A stretch of 40,688 nucleotides of DNA. Origin: Avidesulfovibrio sp964369685 (GTDB lineage: Bacteria > Desulfobacterota > Desulfovibrionia > Desulfovibrionales > Desulfovibrionaceae). Both the position numbers and the translations under genes were made by a program. Positions 7,991 through 15,749 of this stretch are shown piece after piece; the stretch's first letter is position 1, and every line of letters begins with the position of its first letter. The stretch lies in contig CAYJFB010000019.1 of assembly GCA_964369685.1 (NCBI GenBank), positions 1 to 40,688 on the forward strand. Reading direction: 5' to 3'. The notes beneath the pieces were generated by a model that saw nothing but the letters and a program-made list of their open reading frames with translations, was not told where the DNA came from and searched no databases.

Positions 7991-8767
7991 ATGCCCAATC
8001 ACGCCAACTTGTTTGTTCGGCTGACAAAAACAATACGCCTTTTTGGTGTGTTGTTTTTGTTGTGCCTTTTGTGTGCTTGTCAGGTAACGCTTTTTTCAGG
8101 CGTGACAGAGCGTGAAGCCAATGAAATGGTTGTGATCCTTAATGACAACGGCGTAAAAGCCACAAAGGTTTCACTTGGCAAAGGGCTTTGGGATTTGACC
8201 GTTGACGAACGTTTTTTGCCGCAAAGTTTGGCGATTCTTTCGGCAAACGGCTTGCCGCGCATGATGTATGAAACCATGGGAGACGTTTTTAAAAAAGACG
8301 GTATGGTTTCTACACCCACAGAAGAACGCGCGCGTTTGATCTACGCCATCGCTCAAGAGCTTTCGGGCACGATTTCCACGCTTGACGGTGTGTTGGCGGC
8401 ACGGGTACACCTTGTTTTGCCTGAAGTGGATAATTTTGGGAATCGCATTTCTGAATCCAAGGCTTCTGTGTTTATCAAGCACCGCTCGGATGTGGATTTG
8501 ACGGAACAAATCACATCGATTCGCCGTTTGGTTGAAAACAGTGTTCGCGATTTGGAATACGAATCAATTTCGGTATTCCTCTTTCCTTCAACGGCAACGC
8601 CGCCCATGCCTGTTACACCGCAAGAAATTGTTTTGGGTATGGCGGTGGATCCTGAGAGTGTGCCTCTGGTTTGGGGGATTGTTCTTGGCAGTCTTGTTCT
8701 TGTCGGTGGTGGCGGTTTTATGGTCTACAGAAAACAACAGGCCAAAAAAGCTGATGAGGAGGCCTAA
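7991..8767 (+). CDS. sctJ: T3SS inner-membrane ring lipoprotein SctJ
   Basis: A 258-aa lipoprotein of the inner ring. ATG 7991 follows CGGAGA (7981-7986) and gives a proper lipoprotein signal: a hydrophobic stretch LFGVLFLLCLLCAC with the lipidated Cys at residue 30. The mature part has the two conserved ring-building domains (about 35-95 and 105-205, including LDGVLAARVHLVLPE and ASVFIKHRS). A C-terminal transmembrane helix (WGIVLGSLVLVGGGGFMVY) follows, with a short basic tail. The upstream in-frame start at 7922 would bury the lipoprotein signal and is rejected. Confidence 0.95.
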   Translation: MPNHANLFVRLTKTIRLFGVLFLLCLLCACQVTLFSGVTEREANEMVVILNDNGVKATKVSLGKGLWDLTVDERFLPQSLAILSANGLPRMMYETMGDVFKKDGMVSTPTEERARLIYAIAQELSGTISTLDGVLAARVHLVLPEVDNFGNRISESKASVFIKHRSDVDLTEQITSIRRLVENSVRDLEYESISVFLFPSTATPPMPVTPQEIVLGMAVDPESVPLVWGIVLGSLVLVGGGGFMVYRKQQAKKADEEA

Positions 8768-8772
8768 CAAGT

Positions 8773-9522
8773 ATGGGCGAGTGTCATGACTTTCTTGTGC
8801 AATGCATAAAAAGAAAGCATCCTGTGTTGAATGCGCTTGTTGCTTTTGCACACAACTACCCTTGTGCCATACAAGAACACGCTCTCGACGAAACCTCTCG
8901 TCCTCTTTTGCCTCTGTTTATCGCTGATGCCAACAAACACAATCATTCACGACTGAACAAACATGTGCCTTTGTTGTGGAATGCTCAAGGAAAGGCGTCT
9001 TTACAATACATTGACTGGTGGACACTTGATGTCCGTGTGCCCAGGCACAGGCTCATGTTGCTTGAACCGCCGCTTTTGAAGATGTTGACATTATGGTGTG
9101 GTCTTGTGATTCACCGTAAAGAGATCGCAACCATTATTGATCGAGCAACGGTGTTAGAATTGCGCAAAGCCGTCGGAGAAGAAGGCCATCGTTTTGCCTT
9201 ACGTCGCACAGCCTTACTTCCCGGGGTGCGTGAACTGCCTGTTCCTCAAACCGTCAAAAAATCTTTCGAGCAGGATGATACAGAAAATCATTTGGTTGTT
9301 CGTATGCAAAAAAGCGGTGAAGAATTGGTGAGCCGTTGTCTTGCCGATCTGCCTTCTCCGTTGCAAGAAACCTTGCAACGCCTTGTACCGCAACATTTTG
9401 CCGCAACCCTAGCCACTTGTGCCAAAAACCCATTGCCCGACATGTCTACACGGCATTGGCCTTTGGTGCGCACGCTGCTCTTTAAGGAGGTAGCCCCCCA
9501 ATGGGAACCCTGCTTTTCGTAA
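8773..9522 (+). CDS. sctK: T3SS sorting-platform adaptor SctK (YscK-like)
   Basis: A 249-aa cytosolic protein in the sctJ-K-L order. The central part (PPLLKMLTLWCGLVIH, TVLELRKAVGEEGHRFALRR) resembles SctK/YscK proteins. These link the SctQ pods to the SctD cytoplasmic domains in the sorting platform. GAGGAGG at 8756-8762, inside the end of sctJ, serves its ATG 8773. The 3' end overlaps the start of sctL by 22 nt. The family is weakly conserved, so position carries much of the call. Confidence 0.82.
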   Translation: MGECHDFLVQCIKRKHPVLNALVAFAHNYPCAIQEHALDETSRPLLPLFIADANKHNHSRLNKHVPLLWNAQGKASLQYIDWWTLDVRVPRHRLMLLEPPLLKMLTLWCGLVIHRKEIATIIDRATVLELRKAVGEEGHRFALRRTALLPGVRELPVPQTVKKSFEQDDTENHLVVRMQKSGEELVSRCLADLPSPLQETLQRLVPQHFAATLATCAKNPLPDMSTRHWPLVRTLLFKEVAPQWEPCFS

Positions 9523-10127
9523 AACCGGGACACTTTAGTGTTCCTTCAGGGCAAAAAGTTCTGAAAGCCTCCGATTATGCCACGCTTCTTGAAGCTGAAG
9601 CCGTGCTTGCCAAAGCTCATGAAGAGGCACAACACATGGCTGAAGAAGCACGCCTCGCGTATGAAAGAGAACAGCAACGCGGCTATACCGACGGGCTGAT
9701 GGAAGGCAAAATGGAAATGGCCGAACGGATGATTCATACAATCACCGCCGGCGTGGACTACCTTGAAGGACTCGAAGACACGATCGTCAACCTCGTTATG
9801 AACTCAATGAGCAGAATTATAGACGGCTTTGACGATCGCCAACGTGCCATGGGCGTTGTCCGTAAAGCCCTGAGCTATGCCCGTTCGCAAAAACGTGTGG
9901 TTTTGCGGCTTTGCCCTGAAGATGCCGAGATCATACAAGAAGAACTGGCAGCACTGCTGAGAGACTTTCCGAGTATCGGTATCCTTGATGTCAGTACAGA
10001 TCCACGAATGAAAAAAGGCGACTGCGTCCTTGAAAGCGAACTCGGGCTTATCGACGCGGGACTTGATGTCCAAATGAACGCCATCCGTAAAGCCTTCACA
10101 AGCCAACTCAAACAAAATTTAGAATAA
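9501..10127 (+). CDS. sctL: T3SS ATPase stator SctL (YscL/FliH family)
   Basis: A 208-aa stator. After a short beta segment (LLFVKPGHFSVP), residues ~30-75 form a long Ala/Glu-rich coiled coil that contacts SctQ and resembles the V-ATPase peripheral stalk. A FliH/YscL C-terminal domain follows, with YARSQKRVVLRLCPED and the typical GILDVSTDPRMKKGDCVLES followed by GLIDAGLDVQM. It holds SctN to the sorting platform. AAGGAGG (9484-9490) precedes ATG 9501, and the gene overlaps the sctK end by 22 nt. Confidence 0.94.
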   Translation: MGTLLFVKPGHFSVPSGQKVLKASDYATLLEAEAVLAKAHEEAQHMAEEARLAYEREQQRGYTDGLMEGKMEMAERMIHTITAGVDYLEGLEDTIVNLVMNSMSRIIDGFDDRQRAMGVVRKALSYARSQKRVVLRLCPEDAEIIQEELAALLRDFPSIGILDVSTDPRMKKGDCVLESELGLIDAGLDVQMNAIRKAFTSQLKQNLE

Positions 10128-10129
10128 TT

Positions 10130-10160
10130 TTTTTCTTTTTCTTTTTCTTTTTCTTTTCTT
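10130..10160 (+). repeat. Short TTTTTC tandem repeat
   Basis: A pyrimidine-only tract of about five TTTTTC-like 6-bp units directly after the sctL stop. Such tracts are slippage-prone. On the + strand it precedes, rather than follows, the next hairpin, so the pair does not form an intrinsic terminator for sctL. Confidence 0.7.
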
Positions 10161-10182
10161 CTGGGGGAGCTCGCTCCCCCAG
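10161..10182 (+). repeat. Perfect GC-rich hairpin
   Basis: CTGGGGGAG (10161-10169) and CTCCCCCAG (10174-10182) form a 9-bp stem with a CTCG loop. Another CCCCC follows at 10184-10188. This composition, very unlike the surrounding genes, resembles dispersed palindromic intergenic elements. There is no T-tail on either strand. Confidence 0.65.
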
Positions 10183-10195
10183 ACCCCCTATGATC

Positions 10196-10272
10196 CTGCG
10201 GCGCACTCAAAACGCGAAAGAGAATATGTTTGCTCCTCAGTTATGTGTGGTCGCGTTGTGAGTGCGCCGCAG
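10196..10272 (+). repeat. Long inverted repeat (22-bp arms) between sctL and sctN
   Basis: The arms at 10196-10217 and 10251-10272 are reverse complements except at one position. Each begins or ends with CTGCGGCGCACTC / GAGTGCGCCGCAG, and they are separated by 33 nt. As RNA it would form a very stable stem. Together with the pyrimidine tract and hairpin just upstream it makes a 140-bp palindromic block. It is probably a mobile or REP-like element, or a strong pause/attenuator before the ATPase gene. Confidence 0.75.
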
Positions 10273-10330
10273 TTCAAGCTGCTCTGAGCGTCTTGTCACC
10301 CAAAAAAAAGTGAAAATAAAGGGGTATTGT

Positions 10331-11644
10331 ATGTCTTTGGAGTATTTGCCTACACTGCTTGAATCTGCATTGCGCACCAATGTGCCTGTTGAAATACGCG
10401 GGCGAGTGATTCAGGTTGTCGGTACAATCATTAAGGCTGTGGTACCCGGTGTCAAAATTGGAGAAATTTGTACCTTGAAGAATCCTTGGGATTCGTGGGA
10501 ATTGAAGGCAGAAGTGGTTGGTTTTGCCGAAGAAGCGGCATTGCTTACGCCTCTTGGTGATACACAGGGCATTTCTTCGGCAACCGAAGTGATCCCTTCA
10601 GGTTCTGTCCATATGGTGCCTGTGGGGCCAAATTTATTGGGGCGTGTCTTGGATGGCTTGGGTTATCCTATCGACGGCGGCCCTGCCATTGTGCCTGAAG
10701 CCGCCTACCCCGTCTATGCCGATCCGCCAAACCCTATGGTACGTCGTATCATTGATAAACCGTTGCCATTGGGATTGAGGGTTTTGGATGGCTTGTTGAC
10801 GTGTGGAGAAGGGCAACGGATGGGTATTTTTGCTGCCGCAGGCGGTGGGAAAAGTACACTTTTGTCGTGTTTGGTCAAAGGCGCTGAGGTTGACGTCACA
10901 GTGTTGGCCCTGATCGGTGAACGGGGACGTGAAGTTCGTGAATTTATTGAACACGACTTGGGTAAAGACGGGATGAAAAAAGCTGTCTTGGTCGTTTCGA
11001 CTTCTGACCGTTCATCAATGGAGCGGCTTAAAGCATCTTATGTAGCAACAGCTATTGCAGAATATTTTCGCGATCAAGGCAAACGCGTCTTGCTCTTGCT
11101 TGACTCTGTGACCCGTTTTGGTCGTGCGCTGCGTGAGATTGGTCTTGCCGCAGGCGAACCGCCGACACGACGCGGTTTCCCTCCCTCTGTTTTTTCCAGC
11201 TTGCCGCGCCTCATGGAACGTGCGGGCAACTCCGATAAAGGTTCAATCACCGCGCTGTATACCGTCCTCGTTGAAGGTGACGACATGACAGAACCCATCG
11301 CCGACGAAACACGTTCTATCTTGGACGGACATATTGTTTTATCTCGTAAGCTCGGTGCCGCCAACCATTATCCTGCCATTGACGTGTTGGCCTCAGTCAG
11401 CCGTGTTATGAACGCAATTGTCGATTCTGAACACAAAAGCGCAGCAAACCGCTTTCGTGCGCTACTCGCCAAATATGCAGAAGTGGAACTACTTTTGCAA
11501 ATAGGAGAGTATAAGCAAGGAGGTGATAAGCTGGCAGACGAAGCAATATCTAAAATCGATAAACTGAACGGTTATCTGAAACAAGGCCTCAGTGAACGTT
11601 CTTCCTTTGAAGAAGCCCTACAAGGTTTGCGAGATTTGACCTGA
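10331..11644 (+). CDS. sctN: T3SS ATPase SctN
   Basis: A 437-aa hexameric ATPase that strips chaperones from substrates and unfolds them at the export gate. ATG 10331 has AAAGGGG 6 nt upstream. The longer frame from GTG 10262 would start inside the inverted repeat and is rejected. The order is an N-terminal beta barrel (~20-90), the Walker A loop AAAGGGKST (168-176), Walker B LLLLDSVTRF with Asp ~258, and the conserved EPPTRRGFPPSVFSSLP stretch (~275-291). A C-terminal helical domain follows. All catalytic motifs are intact. The stop overlaps the sctO start by one base (TGATG). Confidence 0.97.
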   Translation: MSLEYLPTLLESALRTNVPVEIRGRVIQVVGTIIKAVVPGVKIGEICTLKNPWDSWELKAEVVGFAEEAALLTPLGDTQGISSATEVIPSGSVHMVPVGPNLLGRVLDGLGYPIDGGPAIVPEAAYPVYADPPNPMVRRIIDKPLPLGLRVLDGLLTCGEGQRMGIFAAAGGGKSTLLSCLVKGAEVDVTVLALIGERGREVREFIEHDLGKDGMKKAVLVVSTSDRSSMERLKASYVATAIAEYFRDQGKRVLLLLDSVTRFGRALREIGLAAGEPPTRRGFPPSVFSSLPRLMERAGNSDKGSITALYTVLVEGDDMTEPIADETRSILDGHIVLSRKLGAANHYPAIDVLASVSRVMNAIVDSEHKSAANRFRALLAKYAEVELLLQIGEYKQGGDKLADEAISKIDKLNGYLKQGLSERSSFEEALQGLRDLT

Positions 11645-12129
11645 TGAACGGCTATCCTTTAGCACGAATCCTCATGCTTCGCGAACGCAAGGCCGAACGC
11701 GCTCAAATTGAAGTGAGCAAATGCCGCCGACTCCTTGAAGAAGCGATAGAACGTGCCGAAGAAGCTGATCGCGTGGCAAAAGCCTTTGCAAAAGAACGGC
11801 CTTCATTGGAAGCCGCACTGTTTGAAAAAATCAGAAATAAAATTTTGGAACGTCCGCAATTGGATCGTTATCATGAAGAAATTGCCGAACTCGCAGCACA
11901 CGAATTAAAACTCTTTGAACTGGCAGAACTGGAATGGGCAAAAGTCAAAGCAGCAGAAAAAGCGCTTGAAGAAGCCGTTGAAGCATACAAACAAGCCGTG
12001 CGTGATGTGAAAAAATTTGAAGAACACCGCGCAATCTGGTGGGCTGCCGAAAAAAGACGGCTCGAAGAACTGCAAGAACTGGAAGCCGAAGAAACGGCTA
12101 CCCTGAGTTCGCAAAAGAAAAAATATTAA
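11644..12129 (+). CDS. sctO: T3SS ATPase central stalk SctO (YscO/FliJ-like)
   Basis: A 161-aa, almost wholly alpha-helical coiled-coil protein, rich in Glu, Ala, Lys and Arg (for example MLRERKAERAQIEVSKCRRLLEE and the C-terminal EELQELEAEE). Size, antiparallel coiled coil and location directly after sctN match SctO. SctO inserts like a gamma subunit into the ATPase hexamer and contacts the SctV export-gate ring. Its start overlaps the sctN stop by one base. Confidence 0.9.
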   Translation: MNGYPLARILMLRERKAERAQIEVSKCRRLLEEAIERAEEADRVAKAFAKERPSLEAALFEKIRNKILERPQLDRYHEEIAELAAHELKLFELAELEWAKVKAAEKALEEAVEAYKQAVRDVKKFEEHRAIWWAAEKRRLEELQELEAEETATLSSQKKKY

Positions 12130-12202
12130 TAACATCAAATAGATATCGTCTATATTTTCCTCTCAATAAGCAAACGATATCAAACATTTTTTGGAGACGA
12201 TC

Positions 12203-13554
12203 ATGCAAAATGTAAAGAATCATCAACAGGTGCAACAGCCTACTGTCAATACCACCGATGCGGCACAACAACCGTCAAAAGAAGCGACCGAACAAGCGGT
12301 CTCTGATTTTACAAACGCCATGCGCAAGACATCAAAAGAAAAAGACGATACATATAAACACTCCGCCGGCACTCAAGATACCAAAACAACACTTGCCGCT
12401 CAAAGCAATGCACAACCATTCACCGCGCAAGACAACAAAACAGCACTTGCCGCTCAAAGCAATGCACAACCATTCATCGCGCAAGACAACAAAACAGCAC
12501 TTACCGCTCAAAGCAATGCACAACCATTCACCGCGCAAGACAACAAAACAGCATTTACNNNNNNNNNNNNNNNNNNNNNNNNNNNNNNNNNNNNNNNNNN
12601 NNNNNNNNNNNNNNNNNNNNNNNNNNNNNNNNNNNNNNNNNNNNNNNNNNNNNNNNNNCTCAAGACAGTAAAACAGCATTTGCCGCTCAAAACAGTGCAC
12701 AAGCATTGACGGCGCAAGACAACAAAACAGCATTTACCGCTCAAAACAGTGCACAAAACACTGCTCAAGACAGTAAAACAGCATTTGCCGCTCAAAACAG
12801 TGCACAAGCATTGACGGCTCAAGGCGATAAAACAACACGTATCGGCCAAAACAGTACACAAGCGTTTACCGCTCATGACAGCAAAACACTCCTTGCCCAA
12901 CAAGGACAAAATGCCAATACAGTTGCCACCTCCAATGCGCCGACATCCTTATTTGACAGCAAACTGTTTTCAATGTCCGGTAAAAAAGATATAAACAACA
13001 CTGAATCAGAAAAAAAGCCAAATCCCTCTTCGGAATCTCATGCTGTTCCCAATGGCGACACCCTACTGAATGCCATGACAGGCATCACATCTCAAAGCAA
13101 TCCCGTAACGGTAAATACGTCAAACATTGTTGGCAGCAATCCCATTAATACAGATATGACGACAAAACTGGTTGAACGCATTCTTGTTTCCGCACCTGAT
13201 GCCAAAGGCAATGCCGAAGTGCGTATTCTGTTACAAGATAACGTCTTGCCGGGTACAGAAGTGCGCATTCAACGCAGTCCTGACGGAGCCTTAAATGTTC
13301 AATTTGTGACCAATGACGTGCGTGCGGAACAAATGCTCGGAACTCGCCAATTGACAGATCTCCAAACTTCATTAACACAAAATCTGCAGGTTGATGTTCG
13401 CGTAACAACCACACGCACCGACGGTTCCATGACTGCCGATGCAGGCACAGGTCAACAAGATCAAGGCAGCCAACAAAATCAAGGAAACCAAGATCAAAAT
13501 CGACGCTCAAGTCAACACGATCTTTTTGATAACCTCCAAGAAGAACAAGCCTAA
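12203..13554 (+). CDS. sctP: T3SS needle-length ruler SctP with 18-residue repeats (interrupted by assembly gap)
   Basis: One gene broken by a 100-N gap. ATG 12203 follows TTGGAGA (12191-12197). After ~60 polar residues comes an array of 54-bp (18-residue) units of the form KTAxAAQxxAQxxxAQDN. Three full units and one partial precede the gap (12383-12558) and four follow it (12670-12882; one is 51 bp). The C-terminal domain (~13150-13400: LVERILVS, AEVRILLQDNVLPGTEVRI, QTSLTQNLQVDVRV) is a T3S4/FliK-like substrate-switch domain. SctP measures needle length and flips export specificity. The frames differ by one across the N-run because 100 is a placeholder. The true gap length must be 3n+2, and 26 nt is the smallest value that completes one repeat unit. 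The family call rests on the C-terminal domain and the sctO-P-Q order. Confidence 0.88.
12383..12882 (+). repeat. 54-bp tandem repeat array in sctP
   Basis: Units start at 12383, 12437, 12491 and 12545 (truncated by the gap), then at 12670, 12724 (51 bp), 12775 and 12829. A degenerate part-unit follows. Pre-gap units carry AAQSNAQPF and post-gap units AAQNSAQAL, so there are two sub-families. A higher-order 105-bp period (54+51) is visible after the gap. Confidence 0.92.
12559..12658. other. Assembly gap 1 (100 N, placeholder) inside the sctP repeats
   Basis: Exactly 100 N. The first 55 bases after it (12659-12713) recur exactly at 12764-12818 and diverge at base 56. That is what a de Bruijn assembler run at k=55 does at a repeated k-mer. 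The real length is unknown. Confidence 0.95.
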
Positions 13555-13597
13555 ACGCGTTTGTTCAATCAAAGCCGCAGCATAAGGAAAGCCAATC

Positions 13598-14662
13598 ATG
13601 ACAATACACGAGCACGAACCTTTGTTTTTGCCAAAACTTTCGGTCACGCTACCGCCATTACTCAATCGACTGTATGCCGGTTCAAAAAGCTTTTCCTTCC
13701 ATACTGCAGGCCATACTTGGACGTTTCAGCAAGACGCCACCGTAAAACCCCAACAATGGAAAATACGGATTTATGCAGAAATTGATGAACAGCCGTTTGC
13801 CGTCTTTCTTGACAGTGTATTGTTTGCAGATTGGGCAGGCTCTGAGTTGCCTTTGCATACATTGTTGGCGTTGCCAAAAGAGTTGGCAGCGGCTGCCTTT
13901 GAAGTGACGTGTCATGATCTCTTGGTTGCTTTGGAACAACAAAGTGGTCTTGAAATGTCACTGTCAGGCGTCAATATGGAACCGGAAGAAGCATGGTTAC
14001 CTGAAGAAGGTTTTAGCTTTAGCATCACGCGTGATGACGGTCAGCAAATGTGCGGTGCTGTTGCCGCAGGGCAAGAATGTTTACAAACCTTCGCACAATT
14101 GCTTGAGGCCTGTCCGCAACAAAGATGGAATCTTTCTGCCCTGCAAACAACCTGTCATATTCAATGTCTCGGTCAACCCCTACAAATGCAAGAGTTGTCC
14201 GATCTGGAACTTGGTGATATTTTGATCACGACCTTGCAGAGCAAAAGTCTCGAAACGGGTTTGCCTGTTTTGTTGACAAACGGTGCAAGGACAACAGCCT
14301 CGGCACGTTTACTCAATACACAGTTGCATATGGAGGGAGCTATGACCACAGAAAACCATGAACAAGAGCTTGAAAATGCCCCCGGTGAAAACCAAGAAAA
14401 CCAAGATGAAAACAATCCGCAAGAATCCCTTAGTGCCGTGTCTATGGATGAACTGCCCCTACCTGTCCGTTTTGAACTCGGCAGTATGGAGCTGAGCGTT
14501 GCCGAATTGAGCCAACTGGCTCCGGGACAAATATTGCCCACAGGACGCAACCTCTCAGAACCGGTACAACTGCGTGTAGGCAACCGTATTATCGGTACGG
14601 GCAGTTTCGTGGATGTTGCAGGCACCCTTGGAGTGCGTGTTGAATCTCTCACTCTCAAATAA
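13598..14662 (+). CDS. sctQ: T3SS sorting-platform C-ring protein SctQ
   Basis: A 354-aa cytosolic protein. The N-terminal ~240 residues are the divergent SctQ region. After an acidic Gln/Glu/Asn linker (about 250-280), the C-terminal ~70 residues form a SPOA (FliN-like) domain: LPLPVRFELGSMELSVAELSQL, then LRVGNRIIGTGSFVDV and GVRVESLTL. SctQ forms the pods of the sorting platform that select substrates. It follows sctP and precedes sctR as in Yersinia. An internal start at 14342 probably gives a separate short product (listed separately). Confidence 0.92.
   Translation: MTIHEHEPLFLPKLSVTLPPLLNRLYAGSKSFSFHTAGHTWTFQQDATVKPQQWKIRIYAEIDEQPFAVFLDSVLFADWAGSELPLHTLLALPKELAAAAFEVTCHDLLVALEQQSGLEMSLSGVNMEPEEAWLPEEGFSFSITRDDGQQMCGAVAAGQECLQTFAQLLEACPQQRWNLSALQTTCHIQCLGQPLQMQELSDLELGDILITTLQSKSLETGLPVLLTNGARTTASARLLNTQLHMEGAMTTENHEQELENAPGENQENQDENNPQESLSAVSMDELPLPVRFELGSMELSVAELSQLAPGQILPTGRNLSEPVQLRVGNRIIGTGSFVDVAGTLGVRVESLTLK
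14342..14662 (+). CDS. SctQ-C, internally initiated short product of sctQ
   Basis: Met249 of SctQ is encoded by ATG 14342 with a strong GGAGGG at 14332-14337 (spacing 4), in frame, exactly at the start of the linker before the SPOA domain. The product would be 106 aa. Internal translation of this kind is established for YscQ-C, Spa33-C and SsaQ, where the short form joins the full protein in the sorting platform. The site is seen in the sequence; the expression is inferred. Confidence 0.65.
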   Translation: MTTENHEQELENAPGENQENQDENNPQESLSAVSMDELPLPVRFELGSMELSVAELSQLAPGQILPTGRNLSEPVQLRVGNRIIGTGSFVDVAGTLGVRVESLTLK

Positions 14663-14676
14663 CGGACAAAAACATC

Positions 14677-15327
14677 ATGCAGCAATATGATCCGGTTATG
14701 GTCATAGGGGTTCTGCTCCTGTTATCCCTTGCGCCTTTTGTGATCATGGTCACCACCTCGTATTTAAAATTGGTGGTGGTTATGTCGCTTTTGCGCAACG
14801 CGCTCGGTGTGCAACAAGTCCCTCCGACTATGGTCTTAAACGGCCTTGCTATCATTTTTTCTGTATTCATCATGGCGCCTGTGTTTTTTGAAACAAGCAA
14901 ACTCATTGATCCGCAGGTGTTTTCACAAAAGCTCTCGCCAAGCCAAATTGTCACGGTTGCCGATCAAGCGAAAGGCCCTATGCAGGCGTTTCTTGAAAAA
15001 CACTCGCACCAAAAAACAGTGCACTTTTTTCTGGAAACAGCCAAACGCCTTTGGCCTCAAGATCGCGTTGCCGATCTCAAAGCCGATGATTTCTCAATCC
15101 TCGTTCCCGCTTTTGCCGTGAGTGAACTGACAAGAGCCTTTGAAATCGGCTTTTTGCTTTATTTACCTTTCGTCACCATTGATATTGTCATCTCAAATAT
15201 TTTATTGGCGATGGGTATGATGATGGTCTCACCCATGACCATCTCCCTGCCCTTCAAACTGTTACTCTTTGTCCTTTTGGATGGCTGGAGTAAGCTCATT
15301 CAAGGCCTGGTGCTGAGTTATGCATAA
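14677..15327 (+). CDS. sctR: T3SS export gate protein SctR
   Basis: A 216-aa inner-membrane protein of the FliP/YscR family, with four hydrophobic segments: ~7-30 (VIGVLLLLSLAPFVIMVTTSYL), ~45-70 (VLNGLAIIFSVFIMAPVFF), ~150-180 (FLLYLPFVTIDIVISNILLAMGMMMVSP) and ~185-210. The conserved stretch SLLRNALGVQQVPP and the MMMVSPMTISLPFKLLLFVLLDGW block are diagnostic. Five SctR copies with SctS and SctT form the entry pore. Family partners sctS and sctT normally follow directly; here the next T3SS gene, sctS, is about 4.5 kb away. Confidence 0.96.
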   Translation: MQQYDPVMVIGVLLLLSLAPFVIMVTTSYLKLVVVMSLLRNALGVQQVPPTMVLNGLAIIFSVFIMAPVFFETSKLIDPQVFSQKLSPSQIVTVADQAKGPMQAFLEKHSHQKTVHFFLETAKRLWPQDRVADLKADDFSILVPAFAVSELTRAFEIGFLLYLPFVTIDIVISNILLAMGMMMVSPMTISLPFKLLLFVLLDGWSKLIQGLVLSYA

Positions 15328-15749
15328 CACAGTATCACTGCAGACTCTCAAACACCTTCCGCCATTTCTCATATTCTCAAAAGCCTCCTGATCCGCAAAA
15401 AAATAAATAAAAAAGAGTATGTATCAGAGCATTGTACCATCAAAATGCTCTGATACCCCACACGCACATGCCGATGAACAACAAACGCACAATGTATATG
15501 CTGTGCGACGCAATGGTATCAACAACATGTCGGAGCATAGAAGACGTCTTTTTTTTAATATAATATCTTTTTTTTGAATACGCGACATCAAAAAAATTCA
15601 TAGGCACAAACATTGCATTAAAGTTTGTATCAGCAACAACAATACTGATACCGCTTCACAACAGAGCTCTCCACAATGATCAAGAATAGCAAAAAGACAA
15701 CGTTTGCACAGTATGATTTTTCTTCATTACCCAAAAAAAGGAGATCATT
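15328..15749 (+). promoter_or_regulatory. 422-nt intergenic region with GTATCAG inverted repeats and a TATAAT box
   Basis: This region is not coding. It holds a perfect 13-bp inverted repeat, GTATCAGAGCATT (15421-15433) and AATGCTCTGATAC (15444-15456), with a 10-nt loop. A second repeat uses the same core, GTATCAG (15627-15633) and CTGATAC (15645-15651), with 11 nt between. TATAAT lies at 15559-15564 and TATGAT at 15712-15717, both without good -35 boxes. The repeated motif suggests a regulator binding site upstream of the effector candidate. No + strand terminator follows sctR; the first hairpin has T-rich sequence only on the minus side. Confidence 0.45.

Noticed and set aside
10161..10182. 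Terminator after sctL
   Set aside because: The T-rich tract comes before the hairpin on the plus strand, and the minus strand has A-rich sequence after it. Neither direction gives an intrinsic terminator.
10262..10330. N-terminal extension of sctN from GTG 10262
   Set aside because: The extension is encoded by the second arm of the inverted repeat, and ATG 10331 has a proper AAAGGGG and the usual family N-terminus.
12383..12882. CRISPR-like array
   Set aside because: The repeats are contiguous without spacers, keep a reading frame and encode 18-residue units of SctP.
15421..15456. Terminator after sctR
   Set aside because: No T-tail follows on the plus strand. The T-rich side faces the minus strand, where no gene would need it.
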